A stretch of 64,000 nt of DNA. Origin: Hinthialibacter sp964556895 (GTDB lineage: Bacteria; Hinthialibacterota; Hinthialibacteria; Hinthialibacterales; Hinthialibacteraceae). Position numbers and translations under genes: made by a program. The stretch spans positions 1 through 64,000 of the forward strand of contig CAZKYC010000007.1 of assembly GCA_964556895.1 (NCBI GenBank), in the 5' to 3' direction. The notes below the pieces were generated by a model that ran no database searches, had not been told where the DNA came from, and saw only the letters and a list, made by a program, of their open reading frames with translations. Positions 50,209-58,977 of the stretch are shown here, piece by piece. Positions within the stretch are counted from its first letter, which is position 1, and each line of letters opens with the position of its first letter.

Positions 50209-51063
50209 CTAGGGTCGAGGGCCGATGAGGTGAATAACGTCGAGCGCATTGATCACACCGTCGATATTGATGTCAGCCTTGGCGTCGCGTTGCGCCCATA
50301 AGAGGGCGAAAAAGAAGGCGTCGTTGGCGTCGAGACGGCCATCGTTATTGAGATCAACGCTGATAGCGGCCTGGGGGGCGGCCCTGAGCGACACCAGAAT
50401 TTCTTTTGTTTCCTCATCTTGTACGATCAGGTAGACGTTGAGCGATGGTTCACCAAAGTCGAATGGCAAGTCTCGTTCTAACTGTTGGTGATGTTGAGGC
50501 GCGAGAGTTTCAAATATTCGAACAATCGGCATCTGGTCGCCAGGCCGCTCTTCGGTAACCGCCAAGTGAAGTTGAAAGCGGTTGGGCGTGGGCGTCACCG
50601 AGCCGACATAGGTCGCTGAAGTAATCACCCGCCCGGCGCTGACGTCCATCCAGGCGTCAAGCGAGCCTTTGTTGTCTTGGACGCTGCGGTCAGCGATGTT
50701 GTTGCTGTATGCGCTGAAGATGCCTTGTTGGGCGCCGAGGGTGCGTTCGAAGCCGTCATACACCGCGAGAGGAAGTTCGGCGGCGGTTGGACGCAGATTG
50801 GCGTTGAGAAATCTCACTCGACGCTCAGATTCGGTCAGCGAACCAGCCCCTCGTATGGGGTGGACCAAGATATGGAGTTGGTCTTTGCTGTAGGTCTCGC
50901 GAAGAATTTGCACCGCCTCTATCGCAAAGCGGCAGTTTGTACACCCGCTGTCGGCGATGAACAATTCAAGAACGACTGGCCGCGCTTGGGCAGGTGATGG
51001 GGGTAGCAAAAAGGCCGCCGCGAGACACGCGGCGGCCTTGAGAATGAACATTCGCTGCCTCAT
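50209..51063 (-). CDS. Secreted thioredoxin-like protein with dockerin-like calcium repeats
   Basis: 284 aa. The signal peptide (FILKAAACLAAAFLLPP) ends at AQA near residue 28. A thioredoxin-like start follows (VVLELFIADSGCTNCRFAIE), with a CxxC redox pair. The last 55 residues contain two Asp-rich calcium loops (VDLNNDGRLDANDAFF and ADINIDGVINALDVIHL) typical of dockerin/EF-hand-like repeats. The start is ATG at 51063 or 51051 (GAGG before the latter). It begins 4 nt after the preceding gene, so the two form an operon. Dockerin-like ends often bind other extracellular proteins. Confidence 0.75.
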   Translation of the reverse strand: MRQRMFILKAAACLAAAFLLPPSPAQARPVVLELFIADSGCTNCRFAIEAVQILRETYSKDQLHILVHPIRGAGSLTESERRVRFLNANLRPTAAELPLAVYDGFERTLGAQQGIFSAYSNNIADRSVQDNKGSLDAWMDVSAGRVITSATYVGSVTPTPNRFQLHLAVTEERPGDQMPIVRIFETLAPQHHQQLERDLPFDFGEPSLNVYLIVQDEETKEILVSLRAAPQAAISVDLNNDGRLDANDAFFFALLWAQRDAKADINIDGVINALDVIHLIGPRP

Positions 51064-51067
51064 CCAA

Positions 51068-53569
51068 CTAGGCATAAGGGTCTTCGTCTTTCTTTTTGTC
51101 GTCGTCATCGTCGAACGAGTAAGACGAGTCAAAGTCATCTGAACCATAATCAAAACTGTCGCTGGAATCATCATCGCCAAAGGATGAACTGCTAGTGTCG
51201 TCATCAAGCGCCGGGGCGGCTGACAACGTGCTCTTTCTAGATGAGCCTCTCGGCATGAACTTCAACACCAACATGATGATCACCGCGAGTATGACCAACA
51301 CCACTGGGTAGAAGATCAGCGGGTTGGTGCGCGTCCAGATCATTAACCCAACCACGGTCGGGGCGACGTCAATATTGCCGGCGTCGTCAATGGCGCGAAT
51401 TTCGATGGAATAGCCCAGGGAATAAAACGCCAGTTTCTTCGGCGCCAGCCAGGTTGAGCCTTGGTGGTTAAAGTCGACCCAGTTTTCGCCCATTTTGTAT
51501 TGGAACTTGGTCGGCGCTCCCGGGTCGGTTCCATCTGGCAGTCCAGGATCGCTGGCGTTCATGGAAATTACTGGAAAGCCATTCTGATATGACTTGGCGA
51601 AACTGGCGGTCAAGTCAGGCGGCGTGCGGTCAATCACCCATGTATATTTGACCTTTGGCGTCTGGTCGCCTGAGGCGTCAATGCCCCAAACGAGAAGAGT
51701 ATGAGCGCCTTCTTCGAGGTCGCTGACTTGAAGAGTAGGTCTCTCTATCACCTGTTCCGCGCCGTCGTCTAACTGATAGCGGTAACTGATTTTGACTGGC
51801 TGGCCTTTGTCGTCGATGACTTTCCAGCCAAATTCGAGAGCATCTTCATTGGTGATTTCGGGCGGGGCGGTATCTAAGACAAGTTCCATCCCGATTTTGA
51901 CTACAACATTGCAAGAAGCCGGTTCGGGCTCCACATTGCCGCGGGCGTCGCGCATACGAATCGAGAAGGTGCGCGATCCATTGGCCAGGTTGCTGAAGGT
52001 GTGGCTAGAGCCTTTTTTGAATGGCGTCCATTCGTTGTCGTCGAGTTTGGCCGAATAGTCTAACTGGTCCATTGAGTCGTTGTTGTCGCTGCCGACAAAC
52101 TCAAGGGTAAATTGGCGCGTTTGAATTTCCGCGCCGTTTGACGGCGCGTTGGTCAGTTCCGTCACTGGGGCTGATTGAAAGGTGTTAAACGGGAACTCAG
52201 CTGGAGGTTCTTGAATGTTGCCCGCCACGTCTTCGGCGCGAACTTTAAAGGTGTATTCGCCGTCTGGCGGGGTTTGAAGGGTCGCCTGGTTTTGGGGCTG
52301 GGGGCGCGTCCATTCATCGGTGTAGGTGTATGAGTATTTCAAATTTCGGCTGGCGGAAATATTGTCGTCGCCGTTCCATTGAAAGGTCATGGTGCGGGTT
52401 TCAATATCGCCGTTGGCGGGGAAATTCACCGTTGAAGTCGGGCGGATATCGTCTGTGCGAACATAGGTCACCCAGCTGTCTTGGCTTTCGCCCGCTTCCC
52501 ACACGACATGAAAATCGTTATCGCTTTGGGCGATGCGCGGGACGGAGCGCACATAATGGGGCACGGACAGTTGAATGGTACGGGTATTGGCGTCTGACGC
52601 GTCCGCTTCAAAGTTGACGGGGATGCGTTCAAACGGGTCGCGGCGGGTCCAGGCGGTCACGGGCTTGCCGTCGACAATCTTGATGTCTGACTGCATGCGC
52701 GTGCTCAAATAGGGCGCGCCTTGAAAGTTGGGGCGCCAGGTCTGGCCGTTGTCTTTTGATTCATACAATTTGAGGTCGGAGTTTTCGTTTACGGTGACAA
52801 ACAGGCTGCCGCGATAGGGGCCATAGATGTTAAACATGTGGGGCAGCGTCTGGCTGTTGATTTGTTCGATTCGCTGCGCTGGCGAGAAGGTCCCCGCTGA
52901 AGGCGCGTAAAGAGACACATACAAAATTGACTTGACCTGGCGCATCTGTTGTTGCAACTGGCCGCCCTGGGTATTGACGTTGCGCAGTTGTTCGATGGCT
53001 TCGGGGGTAATATTCAAGCGGTCTTGCAGCGACAAGTCGCCCAAGGTCTCGCTCAGCGGGGTTTCCATCCATAATAAAAAGAGTTGACCGTCGGCTGACA
53101 ACAGACGCGGCATAAGAGCGTCGTCGCGCGATTCGTTGACGCGAACTGGCGGGCTCCAGGTTTGTCCGTTATTCGTGCTTTGCGCGTAGAACAGTTGAAA
53201 CGCGCTCATGCCAGAGCCGACATCCACCACCGAGGGCCATGACACCACCAGTTTGCCGCCGATATTGGCGATGGCGGGCGCGCCGTTGCCAGCGTTTCCC
53301 GGGGTGACGGATACGGGCTCGTTCCAGGTCTTGCCCCGGTCTGAGGATGACAAAAATTGAATCTCGCCTTGGCGGTAGACAACAAAGACGTTATTGCCGT
53401 CGGCGGTCACAGCTGGGCTAGACACGCGCCGGTCGATGGTGGTTCCACGCGCCAGATAAATCTCTTCGGACCAGCCTTTGGCTTGCGCGTTTGCGGTTGG
53501 CGCCTGCCAGGCCAGCGCCCCTCCAATACATACAAATAGCAATGCGGCGAATACAACACGATGGTTCAT
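51068..53569 (-). CDS. Membrane-anchored Asp-box/Ig-like exported protein
   Basis: 833 aa. A signal peptide ends near residue 30. The N-terminal half resembles a sialidase-type beta-propeller with Asp-box repeats (SSDRGKTWNE, STNNGQTWSP, SKDNGQTWRP). Three or so Ig-like modules follow (YTFKVRAEDVAGN, SRTFSIRMRDARGN, HTLLVWGIDASGD), then one helix (FYPVVLVILAVIIMLVL) and an acidic Ser/Asp-rich cytoplasmic tail (FGDDDSSDSFDYGSDDFD). The catalytic residues of true GH33 enzymes are not evident, so it may bind rather than cleave glycans. The ATG at 53569 has GGAG upstream. Confidence 0.82.
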   Translation of the reverse strand: MNHRVVFAALLFVCIGGALAWQAPTANAQAKGWSEEIYLARGTTIDRRVSSPAVTADGNNVFVVYRQGEIQFLSSSDRGKTWNEPVSVTPGNAGNGAPAIANIGGKLVVSWPSVVDVGSGMSAFQLFYAQSTNNGQTWSPPVRVNESRDDALMPRLLSADGQLFLLWMETPLSETLGDLSLQDRLNITPEAIEQLRNVNTQGGQLQQQMRQVKSILYVSLYAPSAGTFSPAQRIEQINSQTLPHMFNIYGPYRGSLFVTVNENSDLKLYESKDNGQTWRPNFQGAPYLSTRMQSDIKIVDGKPVTAWTRRDPFERIPVNFEADASDANTRTIQLSVPHYVRSVPRIAQSDNDFHVVWEAGESQDSWVTYVRTDDIRPTSTVNFPANGDIETRTMTFQWNGDDNISASRNLKYSYTYTDEWTRPQPQNQATLQTPPDGEYTFKVRAEDVAGNIQEPPAEFPFNTFQSAPVTELTNAPSNGAEIQTRQFTLEFVGSDNNDSMDQLDYSAKLDDNEWTPFKKGSSHTFSNLANGSRTFSIRMRDARGNVEPEPASCNVVVKIGMELVLDTAPPEITNEDALEFGWKVIDDKGQPVKISYRYQLDDGAEQVIERPTLQVSDLEEGAHTLLVWGIDASGDQTPKVKYTWVIDRTPPDLTASFAKSYQNGFPVISMNASDPGLPDGTDPGAPTKFQYKMGENWVDFNHQGSTWLAPKKLAFYSLGYSIEIRAIDDAGNIDVAPTVVGLMIWTRTNPLIFYPVVLVILAVIIMLVLKFMPRGSSRKSTLSAAPALDDDTSSSSFGDDDSSDSFDYGSDDFDSSYSFDDDDDKKKDEDPYA

Positions 53570-53763
53570 TCTTTCTTCTCCATACAACGATGCAGTCATG
53601 GGGAAATAGGTTCTGTAGTAGTATGGGCGCGTAGCATTCGGTTTGTCTACGCTGCCAATCGGCATTTATTATAACGACTGGCAGAAAAACAAGCGGCCTG
53701 GCGCCGATTCCCCGTCCCTTTGAGAATAGTACAAAAACCCGCAACCGTCACCATGTACGGCGG

Positions 53764-54762
53764 TTATGCCAGTTGGCACAAATCGACCACAAGCCGTTCC
53801 ACCACCAGAAACTCATCAGATTTGCCGCCCTTGCCGTCTGCGTCGGCCTGTTGAAGCAGGCGAACGGCGTCTTGCATGGCGTTCAGGCTAAACTGGTTGG
53901 CCTGACGGGCGGCGCGGTCGATCATCCAGGGGGGCTTGCCCAACCGTTTGGCCCATTGGTCTTGTTTAATACCGTCAGCCTTTAGCGCCCGGCAGGCGTA
54001 AAGCAGGCGAAAATGGTTTGACAGCGCCGCCATAATCTTGATGGGATGGTCGCCCTGGTCGAGCAATTGGTTCAGGAGATGAAGCGCGTCGCGGGTCTTT
54101 TTTTGTCCGGCGGCGTTGGTGAGTTCCCAGACCGATTCATCGTCTTCGGTTTCAATTAAACGGCGACAGTCATCGAGGGTGACCGTCTGCCCGTCTTCGG
54201 CCCACAGCAGCAGCTTTTCGAGTTCGCGTTGGGCGGCGGCGGCGTCATCACCGCATTGGCCGATAAAAAATTTAACCGCGTCGGGTTTGATCTCGACCCC
54301 CGCCTGGCTGCAGCGCTTCATCACCGCATCCCGAATCTTATTGGCGCTGGTTTTGGCGAGTTTGTAAATCGCCCCTTTGGGCAGGGCCTTTTTTAACGGG
54401 GCGGACAGGTTTTTGTCAGAATCAGCCAGAAGCACAAACGGCGTTTCGCCGCGCGGTGATTTGACAAACTCCAACACGGCTGACAGGTCGTTGCCGACCG
54501 GGCCGTCTTCGCCGTTGCTGGCGCCCGCCCGTTGTTTTACGGTTTCGGCGTTTTCGAGAACAATGACCCGGTTTGGATCAAGCATCGAAAAGGATAGCAG
54601 CTCTTCAACCGCGCGGATGGTCTGTTTTTGGGCGGCGTCAAAGCGCTGGATCACAAATTCGCCTTCGCCATAGGCCTGTTTAGCGATTTTTTTGATCTCT
54701 GCCTGTTGTTGAAGAGAATCGCCGCCCGCTAAGACGGTCACGAGTGGGTATGAAGCTGTCAT
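53764..54762 (-). CDS. holA: DNA polymerase III delta subunit
   Basis: 332 aa, normal length. HolA features: LVTVLAGGDSLQQQAEIKK at the N-terminus, VIVLENAETVKQR, SFSMLDPNRV and the C-terminal collar region with ALSNHFRLLYACRALKADG and WMIDRAARQANQFS. The subunit opens the sliding clamp within the clamp-loader complex. It lies 10 nt after lptE in the same direction, the same lptE-holA pairing known from E. coli and other diderms. A housekeeping gene with no oddities. Confidence 0.92.
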   Translation of the reverse strand: MTASYPLVTVLAGGDSLQQQAEIKKIAKQAYGEGEFVIQRFDAAQKQTIRAVEELLSFSMLDPNRVIVLENAETVKQRAGASNGEDGPVGNDLSAVLEFVKSPRGETPFVLLADSDKNLSAPLKKALPKGAIYKLAKTSANKIRDAVMKRCSQAGVEIKPDAVKFFIGQCGDDAAAAQRELEKLLLWAEDGQTVTLDDCRRLIETEDDESVWELTNAAGQKKTRDALHLLNQLLDQGDHPIKIMAALSNHFRLLYACRALKADGIKQDQWAKRLGKPPWMIDRAARQANQFSLNAMQDAVRLLQQADADGKGGKSDEFLVVERLVVDLCQLA

Positions 54763-54772
54763 GAATTGAGGC

Positions 54773-55279
54773 CTACCAGCCTTCTACGAGAAAACTCAAC
54801 ACGTCTGAGGCGATTTGTTCGGATACGTTCTGAAGGCCGCCCGCGCCTTCATCCTGGGTAATCATCTGGACGCCGGATCCGGAAAATGGGTGTTGGTTGA
54901 GTAGTAAATTGCCTTCGGAATCTTCTACAGTCACTAACAGCAAGACATCAAGAGAATAGCCCACCGCGCGGTCGAGGTCGCTGAAGGCGATGGGATAGAT
55001 GCGCGCCTTGGTGATGGCCGCGGTCATGTGAAGGTCGGAATTGGGCTTTGTATTGAGGCGAAGGCGCCCGTCGCGTTTGAAGACTTTGATCAGGTCGCGG
55101 GTGAAGCCTTCTTCGAGAGCGACCTCGAAGGTCTGGTTTTCGACGACATTGATATGGATAGAGGTATAACGTTCATCCAACAAGCGCGGCGAGTGTGTGC
55201 CGCAGGACGTCAGCAAAAGGGCCGCCACTGCAAGAAAACCTACGATTGCCAGTTGTTTCATCAAACCCATCCAATCCAA
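54773..55279 (-). CDS. lptE: LptE-like LPS-assembly lipoprotein
   Basis: 168 aa. It has a lipobox signal peptide (AALLLTSC, Cys near 26) and a mature beta/alpha domain (RYTSIHINVVENQTFEVALEE and VFKRDGRLRLNTKPNSDLHM). Together with its location directly before holA this matches LptE, the outer-membrane partner of LptD in LPS transport. Sequence conservation in this family is low, so the assignment relies partly on synteny. ATG at 55279 (AAAGG upstream) or 55261 both give usable leaders. Confidence 0.8.
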   Translation of the reverse strand: MDWMGLMKQLAIVGFLAVAALLLTSCGTHSPRLLDERYTSIHINVVENQTFEVALEEGFTRDLIKVFKRDGRLRLNTKPNSDLHMTAAITKARIYPIAFSDLDRAVGYSLDVLLLVTVEDSEGNLLLNQHPFSGSGVQMITQDEGAGGLQNVSEQIASDVLSFLVEGW

Positions 55280-55385
55280 CCTTTGTCTGATGGATTCAGC
55301 CTACTGAATTCATCGGTTTTTTTCTAGACCCAGTTAAAAAAAGAAACGGGATGGTAACGAAATCGAGTTGAATGATCATTGAGCC

Positions 55386-55463
55386 AGGCATGGGCATAAC
55401 TCTGTGAGCGCCTGTGCAACAAAGCGGAGCGGCGCCGAAGCGAGCAGAGTTGTACCCATGCCT
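55386..55463 (+). repeat. Type A terminal-inverted-repeat element, copy 4 (best preserved)
   Basis: 78 bp. Left arm AGGCATGGGCATAACTCTG and right arm CAGAGTTGTACCCATGCCT are near-perfect complements. The internal part contains GAGCGCCTGTGCAAC and AGCGGAGCGGCGCCGAAGCG. It lies between lptE and the MNT gene; the 377 bp gap otherwise holds the MNT promoter. Confidence 0.92.
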
Positions 55464-55549
55464 GAGAACTGTTTGGCAATATAATTTGTTTCTTTTTTTT
55501 GTATCTTTTTTGAGACAGTGGCAGCCCACCGGGTAAGGTCGCACTCTCC

Positions 55550-55639
55550 ATCAATGGTGGATTAAGAACCGTTAAGAAAATCACCATGCTGCAGTAAATT
55601 TTACTCAATGGGGTGTAAGGAGTATAATACACCATTGAT
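55550..55639 (+). promoter_or_regulatory. MNT promoter flanked by a 10 bp inverted repeat
   Basis: TTTACT (55600-55605), 17 nt, TATAAT (55623-55628) gives a strong sigma-70 promoter 29 nt upstream of the MNT start. ATCAATGGTG (55550-55559) and CACCATTGAT (55630-55639) are perfect inverted copies on either side, a plausible operator for autoregulation. Confidence 0.65.
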
Positions 55640-55656
55640 TTTCTTGGCGGCGTCAA

Positions 55657-55980
55657 ATGGTTGACAATACTACATTACAATCAATAGTAGACTTGGTTGT
55701 TCAGGTCGCAAATCCTCTGTCGATTGTGTTGTTTGGCTCACAGGCTCGGGGTCAAGAAACCCAATCATCTGATATAGACCTATTGGTTGTGTCGAAGCAA
55801 CCTTTTTCCTCTGGCAAAGAGCGTCGACAATTACTAGTGAAAATCACAGACGCTTTAAAAGACATCCCATTTGAGAAAGATATTCTCATTTACTCAAACC
55901 AAGACGTTGAACGTTTTAAAGACGCCCGTAATCATGTCATCGGACGCGCGTTTCGCGAAGGTAGAGTGTTGTATGGATGA
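55657..55980 (+). CDS. MNT-domain nucleotidyltransferase (MntA-like antitoxin)
   Basis: 107 aa minimal nucleotidyltransferase. It has the GSQARG motif followed by SSDIDLLVV, the metal-binding Asp pair of the pol-beta fold. MNT proteins usually act as antitoxins that AMPylate or neutralise a HEPN toxin encoded directly downstream, with a short overlap. Here the downstream HEPN frame is only 29 codons, so the antitoxin is probably orphaned. The gene is more AT-rich than its surroundings, as expected for mobile toxin-antitoxin loci. Confidence 0.9.
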   Translation: MVDNTTLQSIVDLVVQVANPLSIVLFGSQARGQETQSSDIDLLVVSKQPFSSGKERRQLLVKITDALKDIPFEKDILIYSNQDVERFKDARNHVIGRAFREGRVLYG

Positions 55981-56062
55981 TAAGACGGAAGCCAAACTTA
56001 TCCTGTCCGCCTACGGCGGTCAATCCCCCCCCCTTAAAAAAGGGAGATGTAAAACAATATAA
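55973..56062 (+). pseudogene. Truncated HEPN toxin gene
   Basis: An ATG at 55973 overlaps the MNT stop by 8 nt, as in intact MNT-HEPN pairs. The first residues MDDKTEAKLILS fit a HEPN start, but coding sequence then turns into an intergenic repeat (TCCGCCTACGGCGG, poly-C, TTAAAAAAGGGAGA) and stops at 56062. The conserved HEPN RxxxxH motif is missing, so no active toxin can be made. Confidence 0.65.
56009..56048. repeat. Palindromic intergenic repeat (type F)
   Basis: TCCGCCTACGGCGG followed by a C-run and TTAAAAAAGGGAGA, a style of dispersed repeat found in many bacterial genomes. It begins where the HEPN coding sequence ends. Confidence 0.5.
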
Positions 56063-56072
56063 ATAATCATTA

Positions 56073-56100
56073 GCAGGGGCGCCACACGCTGCGCCCCTAC
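56073..56100. repeat. Palindromic intergenic repeat (type B, inverted copy)
   Basis: The reverse complement begins GTAGGGGCGCAGCG, matching 31215-31228, then continues as a palindrome. It lies between the HEPN remnant and the RND transporter. Confidence 0.6.
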
Positions 56101-56165
56101 TTATCATGCGAACAATTCTCAGCGATTGTTAATTTAGCCTGTAGAAACACCAGGCAGAACCTACC

Positions 56166-58958
56166 CTACCCCGCTGAGTCGATGGAATAGCGGTGGTGGT
56201 CGCGGCTCATGCCGAATACTTTGATCATCGCCGGCATAACAATCACACACGAAAACCAACAGGTGGCCGTGCCCAGCGCCATCAGCGCGCCAAAACTGGC
56301 CAGCCCCTTGTGAGAGGCGAAGATCAGGCTTCCAAAGCCAACGCTGGTGGTGAGCGCTGTCAGAGTAAGCGTCGTGCCCGTGGTGTACATGGTGGTTTCA
56401 ACGTCGCGGGTTTCTTCGAAGCGATGGTAGAAGTGGACAGCATTATCAACGCCGACGCCGATCAAAATTGGAATCGCGAAAAAGTTAGCGAGATTAAGAT
56501 GCAGGTCAAACTGCCCCATGATGCACATCATCCAAAACACGCCCAACATCAGCGGGCCGACCACAAAAAACAGCGCAACCAGCGAGAAGAAGTCGAGAAA
56601 CACCATCACGGCCACCGCGACCAGCGACAACAGGCCGATCTGGGTGAATGCGTGACGCATGAGGATGCTCGATTCGTAGACCTGAATCGGCGCGCCGGTC
56701 ACCATCGGGTCGATGGCGCGCATGGCGCCGACAAATTCTTTCATGTGTTCGGTGCTCCATATATTTTCCTTGGGGTAGGCCATCACCAAGAGCGAGCCGT
56801 CGTTGCCGACGTACAGCATCTTAAATTCTTCGGGCAGCGTCTCGGGTGTTGGCGCCGGGGCCGACGCCCATTGGGCGACTTGTTTCAGGCTGGAGCGGGC
56901 GTTTTCAAACAACAGCGCGTTGGCGGAAGCGAGTTTTGTTTTCAGTTGGTCATCGTCGCCTGAGAGCGCATCGGCCAGATCGCCCAATTGATCAAGCCGG
57001 GCTTGTTCATCTTCGCTTATTTCGAATCTCGGGGCTTCAACCGCCTGCATCTGTTTGAACTGGGCTAATTGCTCCGGCGTCATCATCGCCATTTGTTCGT
57101 CAGTGAGTTGAGGCGCCTGGGCGGATGTCCCGCCTTGGGCCGCTTGTTGGGCCTGTTGTTTCATGCGCTCAATGTTTAACAAAAGCGACGAGATAGAATT
57201 TCTCAACCGCTGGGCGACATAGATGTTGGGAGTGTAGGGCGCCTGCTCATCCGACGCCGCTTCGGTCAAATTCGACTGGATCGAGTTTAGCAACGGCTGG
57301 GTCTGGCCAGGCGTTTTCGGCAGCACATCGACCAGGCTTTCCATGCCGGCGACAGTCGGGTCGGCTTCTAACAACGCGACCGTCTCGCGCACCGCCTCCA
57401 TATCAGGCTCTTGAAAGGCGCAGTACCAGGTCGAGTATTCCGATTCGTCCATCAATTTGTGTTCATACTCGACCGATTCTAAATTGTCGGCTTGCAGTTC
57501 AAGCAGGTTGTCGTCAAAGCGGACCTCCATCGACTTGGGCGCCAGATAGACCGACAACGCAACCAATATCACAATCAGTGTTCTGGGATGCCGCGCCGCA
57601 TGACGCAGCCCCAACAGATGGACTGGGGTGGGAATATGCGCTGATCTCGCTCTGCTATCATACGCGATCAATAGCGCAGGCAGGGTAACCAACATGCCGA
57701 TCAGGCAGAAGAGAATGCCGACGCCCGCGACGTACCCCAGTTCCGCCAGCCCCAGGAAATCAGTAAACAACGCGAGAAAAAACGCTATTGAAGAAGTTAG
57801 CGCGCCAGTGATGATGCCCGCGCCCGCGTGTTGCATCGAAAACAACGCTGCTTCTTTGGGGTCGCCGGTGGAGCCGAGCTCTTCCTGATAGCGATGGAGG
57901 TAGTGGATGCCAAAATCGACCCCCAGGCCGATTAACACCAGCGCGAACACGGTCGAGAGCAAGTTTAGATGTCCCAATGTCAGCGCGACGAAGCCGTAGG
58001 TCCACCCCATCGCCATTATCAGCGTCATCATGGTCAGAGTCGGCCTGGCGATTTCACGGAAAAAGAAAATAAACAACACCGCCACGCCCACCAAGGCGAA
58101 GAGGCTAGCGTTGATCATGTCTTGGTTGGTGGTCGCCATCTCGTCGGCTTGAAGCGCCGGGCGTCCGGTCAGCCCTGCTGACACGCGTCCATTAAAATCC
58201 AACTCAGTGAGTTGAATGTCAGCGCGGATGCGCATCAAGGGTTTTTCGATTACGCTCAACGTCGAAAAATCTTTCGACGGCATGACCAACAGCAATAGCG
58301 AATTGCCGGTGTCTGACCACAAATATTCCGCGTCGCCGGGCAGCGCATGGTTGAGTTCCGCCTCAAGTTGCTTAAACGGTTCGAAGGGGTCTTTGAAAGT
58401 CCCATTTAACGCCTGGATGATGGCGTCTAAATCTTTGCTAGAAGACGCGGTTGTTGACGATGAAATCTCCGTGTCGTTGACGCCGTCAGCGATCGCGTCT
58501 AAGACGATGTCGATGTTGGCGTAGTCATAGAGTGTTTTGATTTCGTCGCGATTGGCGGCCAGTTTGGATTCGAGTTTCTGTAAGTCTTCGATGGGGGCGT
58601 AATGAAGCGCATAGTCAGGCATCCAGGCGGTGGGAAATTTGTAGACAATCGAACGGACGTCTTCGCTTTGGCTCAGGCGATCATACAACGCGTCAGCGAA
58701 GTCGGTCATATCTTGTTTGTCGGGGCCTTCGATGAGTACATAGAGAAACTCGAGATCGCCGAAGCGGTCGAGAAAATCCATGTAGCGGCGGTGGTAGTCA
58801 AGTTCGGGCGAGAGCAGTTTGTCTTGGTCGGTGATGAGTTCCATCTTGGCGCCGCCCACGCCGCCCAGACCGGCGGCCAGCGCAATCGACAACAACGCCG
58901 TCGCGACGGGAAAGCGGGCGACCATAGAATGAACGAGACGAAAGAGGGCGTTTCTCAT
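56166..58958 (-). CDS. RND/MMPL-family transporter (HpnN-like)
   Basis: 930 aa with twelve or so membrane helices in the RND order: one helix, a large extracytoplasmic domain, five helices with VLIGLGVDFGIHYLHRYQEE, then a second helix-domain-helix half with ILIGVGVDNAVHFYHRFEET. The GVDFGIH/GVDNAVH motifs carry the proton-relay Asp residues. MMPL/HpnN-type proteins export lipids, and the adjacent aminotransferase resembles HpnO, so a hopanoid or related lipid pathway is possible. The ATG at 58958 is preferred over 59081. A coiled insertion rich in Gln/Ala lies at about 600-690. Confidence 0.85.
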   Translation of the reverse strand: MRNALFRLVHSMVARFPVATALLSIALAAGLGGVGGAKMELITDQDKLLSPELDYHRRYMDFLDRFGDLEFLYVLIEGPDKQDMTDFADALYDRLSQSEDVRSIVYKFPTAWMPDYALHYAPIEDLQKLESKLAANRDEIKTLYDYANIDIVLDAIADGVNDTEISSSTTASSSKDLDAIIQALNGTFKDPFEPFKQLEAELNHALPGDAEYLWSDTGNSLLLLVMPSKDFSTLSVIEKPLMRIRADIQLTELDFNGRVSAGLTGRPALQADEMATTNQDMINASLFALVGVAVLFIFFFREIARPTLTMMTLIMAMGWTYGFVALTLGHLNLLSTVFALVLIGLGVDFGIHYLHRYQEELGSTGDPKEAALFSMQHAGAGIITGALTSSIAFFLALFTDFLGLAELGYVAGVGILFCLIGMLVTLPALLIAYDSRARSAHIPTPVHLLGLRHAARHPRTLIVILVALSVYLAPKSMEVRFDDNLLELQADNLESVEYEHKLMDESEYSTWYCAFQEPDMEAVRETVALLEADPTVAGMESLVDVLPKTPGQTQPLLNSIQSNLTEAASDEQAPYTPNIYVAQRLRNSISSLLLNIERMKQQAQQAAQGGTSAQAPQLTDEQMAMMTPEQLAQFKQMQAVEAPRFEISEDEQARLDQLGDLADALSGDDDQLKTKLASANALLFENARSSLKQVAQWASAPAPTPETLPEEFKMLYVGNDGSLLVMAYPKENIWSTEHMKEFVGAMRAIDPMVTGAPIQVYESSILMRHAFTQIGLLSLVAVAVMVFLDFFSLVALFFVVGPLMLGVFWMMCIMGQFDLHLNLANFFAIPILIGVGVDNAVHFYHRFEETRDVETTMYTTGTTLTLTALTTSVGFGSLIFASHKGLASFGALMALGTATCWFSCVIVMPAMIKVFGMSRDHHRYSIDSAG

Positions 58959-58977
58959 TGGGCGTCGGCGTTCGTTG

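Noticed and set aside
51064..51207. An N-terminal extension of the thioredoxin/dockerin protein into the upstream gene
   Set aside because: The extension is the out-of-frame tail of the preceding gene; the signal peptide begins at 51063 or 51051.
56009..56048. Homopolymer C run as a phase-variation tract
   Set aside because: It sits in a repeat in the broken HEPN frame rather than in an intact gene, so switching would not restore a known protein.
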